64,000 nucleotides of DNA from Platycnemis pennipes (lineage: Eukaryota > Arthropoda > Insecta > Odonata > Platycnemididae), in the NCBI GenBank assembly GCA_933228895.1, contig OW121851.1, positions 129,875,624 through 129,939,623 of the forward strand, read 5' to 3'. Positions 34,960 through 45,080 of this stretch are shown here, piece by piece; position 1 is the first letter of the stretch; the number at the start of each line of letters is the position of its first letter. The notes under the pieces are model-generated. The model worked only from the letters and a program-made list of their open reading frames with translations. It did not search any database and was not told where the DNA came from. The translations under genes and the position numbers were made by a program.

Positions 34960-35410
34960 CTCTTCTCATATTTGGGCCACCGCTGAAGAAAGACGCGCTC
35001 GACCCCTCACGACGGATTCCATTTGGAAGCATTCGGATCTCGAACGGGAGCAGTTAACTGCATCACTCGAAATATCGACAGCTCGAGAATAGAGAGTGTT
35101 ATTTATCGCTAGGAGCATTATCGCGAGGAGTCGGATCGATGCTCGAACGCCCGCATCGGAATCGCAACACCCTCCCTCCCCGTCCATCCCTCCCCCTCGA
35201 CCCGGAGCCCCGGACGCCCCGGAACGGACGGAGGGGTTGAGGGCGGGCGTTTCTGGGTTTCCCGAGAGCAGACATTTCGCGCGGCGCGCGGCCGGGGATT
35301 GGCCCCCGTCTCTCCACTCCCCGACTCGCACCCGCTCGCTTTACATGTGGCTCCGTCACCGTAAGCAGAACCGCTTGAAAATAGGCACTGCGATAGGTTA
35401 AGCGGTGTAT
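34960..35410. promoter_or_regulatory. CpG-rich island
   Basis: A 450-bp GC- and CpG-rich segment between AT-rich flanks, including GCGCGGCGCGCGGCCGGGG near 35279-35297. Overlapping frames of 98 to 121 codons on both strands are composition shadows. A host promoter or unmethylated exon is possible; a transposon-borne GC block is the alternative. Confidence 0.4.
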
Positions 35411-35439
35411 CCAAATTGTTGGGGAAGGTAGGAAAGGGC

Positions 35440-35620
35440 CGCCGTTGATAGCCAAGTCGCTGCCCTAGCTATCTAAAGGTTGCGGGCTCGAATCCCGCTC
35501 TTGGCATGGGCGTTGGATGTAATCAATGATTTAGCTTAATCTAGGCTAGACGGCGGAATGTAGCCTTAGCAGTTAAGAGCACCTTAAAGCCCAATTAAAT
35601 CCCAAGGACTAAGGAAACAG
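35440..35620 (+). repeat. tRNA-derived SINE
   Basis: TGATAGCCAAGTCGCTGCC (A-box side) is followed by AGCTATCTAAAGG and GCGGGCTCGAATCCCGC, a perfect five-pair T-arm with a canonical B box. No acceptor stem closes, so it is not a functional tRNA. A body of about 100 bases unrelated to the 32083 SINE follows, suggesting a second SINE family. Confidence 0.55.
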
Positions 35621-35970
35621 ACATTTCGCAAGGTAAGATGCTGACTATCTCCCGCCGAACTTGAAATTAAATCGCTTGTTTTAATGTTTTAGAAATTGTT
35701 ATAAAAACACCATCATTCATTGGTAGATGAGATCATTAATAGTTACATAAAATGAATAAGGCAGTGAAACAACGTTTACTCGGTCATTTTATTCACTTAC
35801 AAGAAGGAAGAATAATAGAGGTGGCCAAAGTTACTAAGAATTTGACTGCGCCGCGAAGGTACGGCAATTTTAGACATTTCTGATAACGGATTTGATTTGA
35901 CGGCAATGACAGTTTTGATATACAGAATATAGATATAATCGATTCTAACAGTTTCTTTCAGAACCACATA

Positions 35971-36034
35971 TAACCATTAATAATGTAATTAAAAAAGTGC
36001 AGTGTGTTTATTTTAATTACATTATTAGTGGTTA
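35971..36034. repeat. 24-bp inverted repeat
   Basis: TAACCATTAATAATGTAATT plus AAAA at 35971-35994 is mirrored at 36011-36034 with one mismatch. A related TAATTACATTTTAAATA word follows at 36056. It may be a small AT-rich foldback element. Confidence 0.55.
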
Positions 36035-36126
36035 CATCACATTTTAAATAATTAGTAATTACATTTTAAATACTGCATTATGACAACGAGACCTTAAAAA
36101 AAGAGTTGCATGCTGCACTGCTATAC

Positions 36127-36175
36127 CTCCAAAACAACCTAACTCAACCCAGAAACCGGTACAGTTACTGCGAAA
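36127..36175 (+). repeat. Left 49-bp target-site duplication
   Basis: Begins CTCCAAAACAACCTAACTC and ends CAGTTACTGCGAAA. It is identical to 38597-38645 except for one A/G change. The two copies immediately bracket the CR1/L2 element, the right copy starting right after its GTAGATATAGAT terminus. Confidence 0.85.
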
Positions 36176-38596
36176 AGGGTAGTTTCTGGAAAGCAGCCGA
36201 TGTAACACCCATTTTTTAACGTGGCGATAGGGAGCAGCCATCTAACTACCGACCTATATCCCTCACATCCATTTGATGCAAAGTTCTGGAACATATAATT
36301 GTCAGTTCAGTCATGGGGCACCTAGATAGCCGGAATTTATTGTCCAATACTCAGCATGGCTTCCGGAAGAGGAGATCACGTGAAACTCAACTTGCTCTCT
36401 TTTCTCACGATATTTTAGTTTATGTCAAAAATAATATTCCAGTGGATGCAATATTTCTCGATTTCAAGAAAGCTTTTGACAAGGTGTCTCATAGTAAACT
36501 ACTCTTGAAAATAAAATCTTATGGGTTTGCCAGTAATATTATATCATGGATAAATGATTTCCTACATGATAGGGTGCAAATGGTTGTTTTGGACGGTGTA
36601 ACCTCCCCGGCAATCGAAGTCACTTCATGTGTTCCACAAGGTAGTGTGATAGGTCCACTCCCGTTCCTTCTGTACATAATATCAATATATGAAAAAATAT
36701 GCGAGAATACCTATCAATAAATGATATCAATAAGGGGGTCAAAAGTAAGCTTCGTCTATTTGCCGATGACGCTGTAGTGTACAGGGAAATTCTCTGCCCA
36801 AACTATAAAGAATATTTAAATGATGACCGACAACCAATTGAAAAGTGGTGTGATACATGGAAGTTAGAATTAATTTTTTTTTAAATGAGTGGTAATGAAT
36901 TTTTGGAAAAAGAATTATTCTCCTCTTAGCAAGTACAAAGTAAGTAATGATGAATTAACAAACGTTGAAACCACTAAATATCTTAGAATAAAACTGACAC
37001 ATGATCTTTCCTGGGGTAAACACATACGTGAAATAATGGGTCAAGCGAATCGTAAACTGGGATTCATCAAAAGAGTACTGGGTAAATGTGACGTTCATGT
37101 ACGAGAAATGAGCTACTTTTCCCTTGCTAGACCTCACTTGGAATATGCTGCCAGTGTATGCGATTCCTACGAAATCGGTCTAAATAATGAACTTGAACGT
37201 GTGCAGATAAGATCGACAAGATCTGTAACGGTGCGGTGACTTATTAGCGTAACCAGTCTTTTAAATGAAGGCTCCTTGGTTTGTATCCAACCAATCCATC
37301 CTCACCGAACTCCAAATACCTCCCTTTCCTGACCTTATCCAAAAATGCCTTTACAATTACTCCACCTCCGTCAAATATTCCACCAACGAACTCATCTCCG
37401 TACTCTGGTCCCAAACCTTACCCACTGGCAAATATTCCTATCCGCGCGACGTACTCCTACCTTCCCCGCCACTCAAGAAAACGCATCTTCCTAAAATCCC
37501 ATCCAATGTTACCCACCTTGAATCATTACACCTACAATTTAAACCCTTCCCAGTTCCCCCCTCAGTGGTCCTAGAAGATAACATCCCTAACGACTCAACT
37601 AGCCAGGATGGAGACGAAGAACCTCCTTCCCTCAGCATTCCATCATACAACCCTCCCATCACCTATCCTCACAACGGCACGGGTCCTGGTTCCTCACAGC
37701 TCCCCAACCTCCAACCTCCTGAACCTGACGGAACAATTCCTCAATTAATCCCAACCCTTAGTAAATACCCTAATAAAATAACCCTTCACATTCCCTACCA
37801 CCCGCTGCAAAGCAACTAGTCCTCCCGAAAAGTTTTTCCTAAGCATATCTAACTTCCTTCAACAAAAAAACCCTTCTCACCCTCCGGACTCCTACAACTG
37901 TTTCACACCCTTAACAAAATAACCCTTCCTGCTCACCGGCTTCCCTAATTTATTCCTCTCCCGAACGAATTAACCTCTCGAGCTTCCAACCCTAACGAAA
38001 AAACCCTCACTCCGCACCGAACGCCTTCATAATTATTTCCTACCTCGACCATAAAGGGCCAAAAGCCCGGGATGGTGTCATAGGCATACTGACATTAATC
38101 TGGAATCTGTTAAATGAATTAAATTGGGAATCATTGTCAGATCGCAGGTTGAAATTATGACTTAATCTCTTGAACAAATTCCAAGACCATATTTTCAGTG
38201 ATGATGTTAAAAATATTTTGCGTACCACTTACTAACCTAGACTAGACTATAATCACAAAATTAGAGAAATTGATTGCCGAACTGACAGATTGAAAATACC
38301 CTTCTTTCCTCGTACAATTAAGGATATGAATAACAGTAAATATGTCCAATACGAGTGTAGCAATGGATAACATTGGTAGCTGCATGTTGGTATAAGGACT
38401 TGAAGGTAACCCAACTAACAGCATTTTTTTGCGTGTTTGCTTTGCTATTTTTATCTTTTTTTTAAATAGTGTAGTTTAGGACAGTATATAAATACTAGTA
38501 CTTTTTTATACATGATTTATAGTGCATATTTGGTGATAATTTACTCCCTGCCTCACACCTTTATGGTGGCTTGCAGGGTATTATGTAGATATAGAT
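36176..38596 (+). mobile_element. CR1/L2-type non-LTR retrotransposon, 5'-truncated, with nested insert
   Basis: The plus strand reads WKAADVTPIF, NYRPISLTS, QHGFRKRRSRETQLALFSHD, FLDFKKAFDKVSH (motif A, 36451-36490), CVPQGSVIGPLPFLLYI (motif B) and, after a frameshift at about 36680-36720, LRLFADDAVVYR with catalytic DD at 36765-36770. The next frame has TKYLRIKLTHDLSWGKH, RKLGFIKRVLGKCD and SLARPHLEYAASV up to 37239. After the nested insert it resumes as LNELNWESLSDRR, FQDHIFSDDVKNILR and FFPRTIKDMNNSKY, then the UTR hairpin and GTAGATATAGAT. The 5' end stops within the region before motif A. The RT core residues survive but frameshifts and stops disable it. Confidence 0.9.
37270..38109 (+). 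mobile_element. Nested insert, probably Jockey-like retroposon 3' fragment
   Basis: It interrupts the CR1/L2 protein exactly between TSLLNE and LNELNWESL, with TTAAATGAA at both junctions (37261-37269 and 38110-38118). With two mismatches the duplication extends to about 14 bases. The insert opens with FVSNQSILTELQIPPFPDLI followed by QKCLYNY and STNELISVLWS, resembling the carboxyl segment of Jockey-group proteins (short helix, then H.N.L...L). The rest is C-rich and proline-rich, with a 184-codon frame ending at 37819. No poly-A tail is obvious, so the class is tentative. Confidence 0.55.
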
Positions 38597-38645
38597 CTCC
38601 AAAACAACCTAACTCAACCCAGAAACCGGTGCAGTTACTGCGAAA
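38597..38645 (+). repeat. Right 49-bp target-site duplication
   Basis: Partner of 36127-36175. The right copy continues GGACAAATTTTCGCAGTAA, so TTACTGCGAAA and TTTTCGCAGTAA form a hairpin in the presumed empty target site. Confidence 0.85.
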
Positions 38646-39589
38646 GGACAAATTTTCGCAGTAATTGTAGCAGTTACTCAAAAGGCGAAATAGAACTCCA
38701 AAGGCAAGAGCAATATATATGAAAAATATTTTGTTGCTAATGCTATATAAAATTATGGAATTCCCTACCCTCGAGCTTAACCTGTGCGCAATCGATACAT
38801 TCTTTAAAGAAAAATACTAGGAATATGTATCTAAAACTTAATAATTAAGTCTTTCCGATCATTGTACATACTTGTAAATTATAATATGTAATGTAGAACA
38901 TTTTCACTTTTATATACAGTATTTTATGCAATCGCTTAATATCTTGTTAAATGCCAACTGGTGTACAAGTTTAATTTCCCTTTTTTTTAAAGGTGGCTTT
39001 GCCACATAAAATATATAAAATGTATTATTATTAATATTATGAGTTAACAGGATGTTGATGGAGGTGGTACAATGTAGAATACCAGGGATACAGGGAAGAA
39101 AGAGAGATATTTTAGCACGGGTAAGAAGAGTTTCGCGCGTAAATTATCGCATGTAAATACGAAATATGATCTGAAGAATGACTACTGCTGAAGCAGTGAT
39201 AAGATTTATTTCAGTAAATTAATACTCTAAGATACACTGATATTGGTAGATAGCATATGATAGTGGTGACTTGACAAATGCGATAAATCATCAACGGTAT
39301 TCCAAATAGGGGACCGATTCACCAAACTCCCAGGCTCCCTTTCCAGCCCTTTTACGCATGAACACGCACTTTCCCTGGGTACGGACAATTTCCCAGGATA
39401 GGATTACCTGCTGAACTCAAATAACAGTGGTTTTCAATATTCACTTCAACGTATCAAAACCATGAGCCAATAACCCAATCATTCAAATTGCAATGATGTA
39501 GCTCGTGAGGTTCAATCTCATTCGTTGTAAACGCACATTAATAAATAAGATCGAAGGTTTTCCGGAGAACTAGCTGTAGAAAATCTTCT
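38646..39589. other. No recognisable gene
   Basis: AT-rich spacer with a TATTATTAATATTATG run near 39022-39041. Nothing else recognised. Confidence 0.45.
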
Positions 39590-39818
39590 CGGGTTTTCCA
39601 CCGGGCCAGGTTGTCCATGGCCGACGTTTTGGTGCTCGACTCAGGCACCAACATCAGGGCAGATGAGTGTCGAATGAGGCTTCATTAGCACATGAACAGG
39701 CAACACACCAACATCGCCTTCACTATGGAGCTGAAAAACAACGGAAAACTTCCTTTCCTCGACATTTAAGTCAACCGGAAGGAGGATGGCAGCCTGGATC
39801 ATATTGTTTACCGCAAGC
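39590..39818 (+). pseudogene. Penelope-like element, inverted terminal repeat and RT (left part)
   Basis: The minus strand at 39620-39660 has CTGATG, a seven-pair stem TTGGTGC/GCACCAA and AAACGTCGG, a hammerhead-like core in a terminal repeat. Directly downstream the plus strand reads TNIAFTMELKNNGKLPFLDI, a stop, then VNRKEDGSLDHIVYRK. This matches the PLE block F..E.E..NKLPFLDV.V.RK.DG.L.H.VYRKPTHTD. An inverted terminal repeat joined to a 5'-truncated ORF is a known PLE configuration. The frame breaks at codon VYRK|P because of an inserted transposon and resumes at 42675. Confidence 0.8.
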
Positions 39819-40556
39819 CAGAGTCCTCTGGATTTGCCAATAATGAACTATATAGTCGAGTCATCGCATACACTCCCACAATGGGTATTTCGATGTCGGC
39901 CATCTTTACTCTCACATCTCTATACAATCTTACGGCGAGAAGAGCAGTAATCTTCATTTTTGGAGGAATGTGAGACATCTGAAGGATTTTGAGTGGTCAT
40001 ACGCTAAGGAGATATTGCCTTTAACTTATAGAAGCATTACACTAGCAATTCTAGCCATGAAAATTATGAAAATGGCGAAATTAAGGAATGTACAGAGTAT
40101 CCCATTGATCGTGTGTCATTTTTGACCTGTAATTTTAGACACTTTCTTTCATGTCACAAGGATAAAATTTGGTACCTGGGTAGAAAAAGGTTGTACGTTT
40201 TGTTGAGTCTAAGCAAAATTTTGTAACTCTTACCTTTTGACCCCAGAAACAGGGTCAAACCTAAACTCCAAATTTTGCCTTATGGGCTTTCTATGTTAAG
40301 TTATTCAGAATACAAAAAAGGCAGAATTATTTTGCGAAACTTTTATATATTAGGATTTTGGGAACGAACAACACAATGGAAGAACTTTTGAGACCGAAAA
40401 TGCAACCGTGACCCCTGAAAGTGCACAGTCAAGGTCACAGTGCATTATTTATGCGCAGTTAAACCCAAAATTTACGTACAAATATCACTTACACCCAAGA
40501 TAAATAGATAAGCACCAGAGAAACAGGTAATTATGATGCCATAATCATGTCTAAAC

Positions 40557-41714
40557 CAGGGCCTGGAACAATTTGCGACGAGACGAAAAACTCGTCTCAA
40601 AGACAAAGAATTTGCTGGGATGGAACGAGACAAAATTTTGGGACAGAGAGAAGTGATGAGAGGAGACGAAATTTTTAAGATGAAAAAAATGTCGGTATGA
40701 GACGACGAAAAACCTTGGGGTGAAGAAATTGTGCAGGATGAGAAGAGATGAAAAAAACGGGAAGAAATATATTGCAAGCCGAGAGAAAGTGAAAACTTTC
40801 AGCAGGAAGAAAAATTTAACGTGAAAAAAGCAAAACATATCCCTTTAAATTTTCTCACCTATACTGAGAAAAAGAAAAAAGAACCCATTGGGTCATCTTC
40901 GGAAAAAGAGCGGTGAAATCAACTACATCTGAAGAAAAGATGTATGGAAAATACTCTCATGTATGGAAAAGGCTGACATTTATTAAATTGTATTTTTATT
41001 AATCCAAGACTTGTACGCAGTGATTCACGATATGATTAAAAAACTTAGAAAATCTTTATATCCCAAAATAATTATTAATTAAAGTGTAGGTCAGGAAAAA
41101 GAATGATTGTTTGAATTCAACTACCATCACAACAAAACTTATTTCACTGATTGTGGAAATTTGATCGAGTGTTTCTACCAAAATTCACATGATAGAAAGA
41201 ATAAACAGAAAGTAATAAAGAAGGAATGAACAGAAAAACGCGTAATCGAGTAAACCTCGATTATCAGTGGCTTGGGTGTTTCTAAAATGAAATACGTCCC
41301 TAACGAGGGACATAATTAACAGCTAAGCAAATTGTTCCCACTAACATTGCGCTTTTAACTCAAATCTTCTAAATATATACGTGGTTGACGACAAAGTATA
41401 TTTTAGAAACAATGGTCTTGCAGTGTTTTTATTGCAAGATTTAAAAAAGCAGTCCGATTAAAAAAAACATGATTAGTACAAAAATTAAGACCAGGAAAGA
41501 CTAATTCCAGAATGAAAAAATAGTTCCAGAATGGGAAAAATTGTGCTAGGCGTAAAGGAACGAATAAAACTGGAAACAGCAAAATTTTCGGGACCTGGGG
41601 AGGCGAAAAATATTTTGGGACGAGAAAAGAAGAATATTTCAGGTCGTCAAAATTGTCGGGACGAGACGAGACGAAAATCTCGGGACCAAGTTTTTTACTT
41701 CCGTCCAAAGGCCT
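40557..41714. mobile_element. 1158-bp hAT-like non-autonomous element
   Basis: It starts CAGGGCCTGGAACAATTTG and ends TCCAAAGGCCTG, with exact 8-bp duplications GTCTAAAC at 40549-40556 and 41715-41722. Both terminal regions are packed with GAGACGA/GGGACGAGA-type purine-rich subterminal repeats, on the plus strand at both ends, with AAAATTTTGGGAC/AAAATCTCGGGAC variants. The middle is AT-rich. Frames on either strand (for example 41531-41881) translate the repeats and show no transposase. It lies within the 39819-42666 element and is therefore younger. Confidence 0.85.
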
Positions 41715-41722
41715 GGTCTAAA

Positions 41723-42640
41723 CCCCATAAAGTCATTTTAATGAATGGATGTGACTATCGACACGTAAGACGAGGGGCGATGAAAACCTCACAATATATT
41801 ACATTATTCCATTGTCTTACTCATCCACATAACATTGCGATCATGTCGAGAGCACCTGAGCAAGTCATAAGACTGCCTTAAAGTCAAACATGAGACCCTG
41901 CGAATTGAGAAATAGTCATCAAATGCTATAGTAACAACGATAACAGTGTAAACTCATCTATGCCGTTTAACATCACGTATTTGATACCGTCACATTCTAA
42001 GCACTAGAAAAATAATCATTATTGTCACTAACCCCCCACATCCTTAGAGAAGCAACATAGCTTAAACCTCAAGATGGAAACAAATTCTGAACTTTTGGCA
42101 GCTGGAAGGTAGAAACGTCACGTTAGAAATATCAATGATAAAATCACGTAATCAGACATGCGAACTTAGTAAAATAATTATCAGAACAAGGGCACGTTTC
42201 CTGTATGTTCCTTGCACACTAATCATGCACTACCACGTTGGAGTGACTTACAATGGTTAACAACTGGAAGGAAATGACTGACCGTTACAAACCCGAAAAT
42301 ATGAAACTGTGACAGTAAAAATGAAAACAATGCATTGAAATAACCTATTAACCTACCTCGCAAAGAGTAGAATACAACGTTGTCCCTACGGCACATTTGC
42401 CATTTCGCTCTTCTCACGGCACGACGAGGGAAATCAAACACACGAAGACTTTTATTGGATCTATTGGAACAATTGGGAGCAATTGGGTGGAACAACCACA
42501 ACAACCCGTTTCGCTTTTTTGTAAATGTAAATTCAGGAAAATGTTTGTGTTACTCGTATCCTAGCGCCTATGCCACCACACAGGCAGCGAGATACTGTAA
42601 GACTCAAAATGGCGGACTGCGACGACTCCACTATATAGTT
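41723..42640. other. Right internal part of the 2.85-kb TIR element
   Basis: No transposase motif was recognised. It is AT-rich to about 42350, then GC-richer with a 168-codon frame that begins here and runs into the PLE part at 42675. The first half of that frame is unrecognised. Confidence 0.4.
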
Positions 42641-42666
42641 ATTATTTGGCAATCCAGAGGACTTTG

Positions 42667-42886
42667 CTGCAAGCCGGCCCACACCGACCTCTATCTGAAT
42701 GGTGGGAGTCATCATCACCCCTCGCAACGGAGGGCGGTGCTGACATCACTATTCCACCGAGCCAAGGCTATCGCCGATGAGGAGAGTCTTCCCGACGAGC
42801 TGAAGCGCATGCAGAAAACTTTCCGCCAAAACGGGTATGGTGAACACCAGATTTCCCTGGCCAGGGATTTAAAAAAATATTATTAA
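42667..42886 (+). pseudogene. Penelope-like element RT (right part)
   Basis: In frame from the junction it reads KPAHTDLYLNGGSHHHPSQR, RAVLTSLFHRAKAIADEESL, then DELKRMQKTFRQNGYGEHQI and SLARDLKKYY with a stop at 42884-42886. This is the conserved RKPTHTDLYLN..SHHHPSQK.AVL.TLVHRA..I.DE.SL....L...F..NGYS..QI block downstream of the PLE RT core. It is unusually well conserved and stop-free compared with the left part. It ends before any GIY-YIG segment. Confidence 0.85.
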
Positions 42887-43944
42887 GTTATTATTAAATG
42901 ATTCTTTTTTAATCCAATTTATCGTCATTAAATTCCCCCTGGAAATGATTTAAACTTCGAACCTACTACTACTTTTGAAAAGGATAACCAATACGTTTAA
43001 ATCTATAGGGAGCCTAAAATAACCATCGTTGACTACCGGTTTACTCATAATAAACTACAGAGCTTGTTGCGGGACAAGAAAGCAATGGTCGATACACGTG
43101 AGTGTTATCAGCTATGTAAAGTGATGATCCCATTTCGTTGATTGACTTCATCGACACGCGCCAATATCGTCTTCAGCGCCAGGCATAAGTTTCAGATGGG
43201 TAACACCCCTCCACCTATCGAGTGAAATCGACACGCGTTATCGTCGGCATGTATACAGAGGGCCGATGGGGATAATCGAGCACGGATCGCCCGGTCCTCT
43301 TCAGCCACTGTTTAGTTTGCTTTTTTGACCTCATTGGGTACTGAAGTAGACGGCCCCGGATATAAATTCTATTTTCCAGCCTTGATTTCCACCCTGGGTT
43401 GCATTATTCTCTTGCGGTATGCGAATGAATTCTACTTGTGTATCAAGGAGGGTATTTAAACAGAAAATTTTACTGGCAACTTGCGTTTTGTAATGTGTTT
43501 CAAATAAATTATTCTCCATTTATTTCAGTCTTCCTCTGAGAACTAAATTAAAACACTAGATAAACTCACAAAATTGAACGAATAGGTGGCACGGTATTTA
43601 GAGCCAAAAATGAGTCTCCTGCGTTAAATTATCTTTGTTAGATCGGTGTCTGGGACTAAAATGATACTGTATTGCCGCCACATCAGTTTAAACAGACTGG
43701 AGTATCTAACTCATTTAAGTGATTGTATAGCTACGGTACAAAGCTGCTTCAAATTCCACCTTCGTAAACAACACTATATTTGCCATAGAACTAAAGTAGG
43801 ATTTGATGATGCGGTTGATATAAAATCGGTGATTGGAGCACATATGACAAAAAATCAGATGATTAGACACTACCAGAATCACTGCTAACCATATTTGATA
43901 ACGATAAAACTACTGAAAGAGATCCATGTACCGTGAAATCGGGT
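42887..43944. other. No recognisable gene
   Basis: AT-rich with a CpG-richer stretch at 43100-43310 (several CGACACGCG words). An 80-codon frame at 43646-43888 is unrecognised. Confidence 0.4.
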
Positions 43945-44010
43945 AGGAGTGGTAGTTCAGAGTATTAGAAGGCTCTGGGTTCGAATATCAGCAGATCAAA
44001 ATATTTTTAG
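43945..44010 (+). repeat. tRNA-derived SINE head (degenerate)
   Basis: AGTGGTAGTTCAGAGTATTAG (A-box-like) is followed at the right spacing by GGCTCTGGGTTCGAATATCAG (B-box-like). Only the head survives. Confidence 0.45.
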
Positions 44011-44143
44011 TGCAATATAAGTCCCTAAGTTAGAGAAGCTTCCAATGCTCTTCAAATGTAGCACTGCGTCCTTTGGGTGTGAAGAAAAAATTGGATTCTT
44101 AAACACAATGTCGCATTTCGTTTCAAGCACGCCTTTTCTGTCC

Positions 44144-44710
44144 CTTAGGCCGGGATTACGATGAACGTTTTCTGACGTGACGGAAACGGACGGTGGCGTT
44201 GTTGAAGCTAGAAGAATGGGAACGCAATGAAGCTAAGAACGATGTACGGACGGTGACGTGCCGACGACGTACGTTGGGGAAACTTGTCAAGGTCTAGCCA
44301 TGGTATTAATACCATGGGTCTAGCTTTCCCGTCGCGTTGGTTTCCGTCAGCCAATCACGAGTGACTTGAAAATCAAGTGAGGGTAAATGTTCGGATGAGG
44401 GTGACACATTTCAAACCTTTTCTCGACAACTGAAAATCGTCCTTTTTCGATGAAATTTTCACAACCCAACCTGCTATGTTCACACTTCACATACGCTAGA
44501 AAATGTTTGGAAAAAGGTAAAACCTTCGGTTTTGCACCGATTCGAACCTTAGAGGTGATTGTTCGCCGCACCGCCATATTGGAAAAAGGTAATGTTTCCA
44601 ATCTGTCGTCGATCGTGATATACCACCATTAATTCAGCCGCTACGTTGGCGTTCACCGACACCGTCCGTTTCCGTCACGACAGAAAACGTTCATCGTAAT
44701 CCCGGCCTAA
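44144..44710. mobile_element. 567-bp element with 51-bp terminal inverted repeats
   Basis: The ends TTAGGCCGGGATTACGATGA... (44144-44194) and its inverse (44660-44710) match at 50 of 51 bases. The interior has a small ATGGTATTAATACCAT palindrome near 44300 and no transposase. No clean target duplication was resolved because TTA/TAA at the tips is part of the palindrome. Superfamily not assigned; the near-identical arms suggest recent activity or gene conversion. Confidence 0.85.
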
Positions 44711-45080
44711 ACTTGGCACTCAGCTGCAGTCACCTCCCTCACATAAATACTACACCCTACATAATAAAAAAATATTACTGTTAATATAATATTGAGGCCC
44801 CTAAGATAATGATCCTGTGCATTTCTAGGTTCGTGACAATACGTTTCATGATTTATTGTATTGCCTGAAAGATTTCAACATGGGAGGGTGGTGTTGCTTG
44901 GATATGGGATCTGGACCTGATATAGAGTTCAGGGGAATAGATTGGTGGCTTTCTGCTTTGATGTGGACGTTGTAAATGCAGGAAAAAGGTGCAGTGGATA
45001 AGATGAAGAATGATGGATTTTTGGCTGTGGGATAATGGAACGGTGTCAGGCACACCACCAACAGTGCGAGAAAACCACGG

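Larger units (their letters stand above)
39819..42666. mobile_element. 2.85-kb TIR element inserted in the PLE RT frame
   Basis: The left end is CAGAGTCCTCTGGATTTGCC and the right end, read inward on the minus strand, is CAAAGTCCTCTGGATTGCC. Similarity continues through AACTATATAGT and GAGTC.TCGCA, giving terminal inverted repeats of about 50 bp. CCGCAAGC (39811-39818) and CTGCAAGC (42667-42674) flank it, an 8-bp duplication with one change. Deleting the element and one duplication restores VYRKPAHTDLYLN in frame. The 8-bp duplication fits hAT, P or Merlin groups. No transposase frame is recognisable. A 1158-bp hAT-like element is nested inside. Confidence 0.85.

Noticed and set aside
35440..35515. 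Functional tRNA gene
   Set aside because: The T-arm and B box are canonical but no acceptor stem closes and a SINE-like body follows.
42380..42886. Single 168-codon gene
   Set aside because: Its second half is the PLE RT segment and its first half lies inside the inserted TIR element; the join is accidental.
44144..44710. Harbinger assignment from TTA/TAA at the tips
   Set aside because: The TTA and TAA are reverse complements and part of the inverted repeat, not a direct 3-bp duplication.
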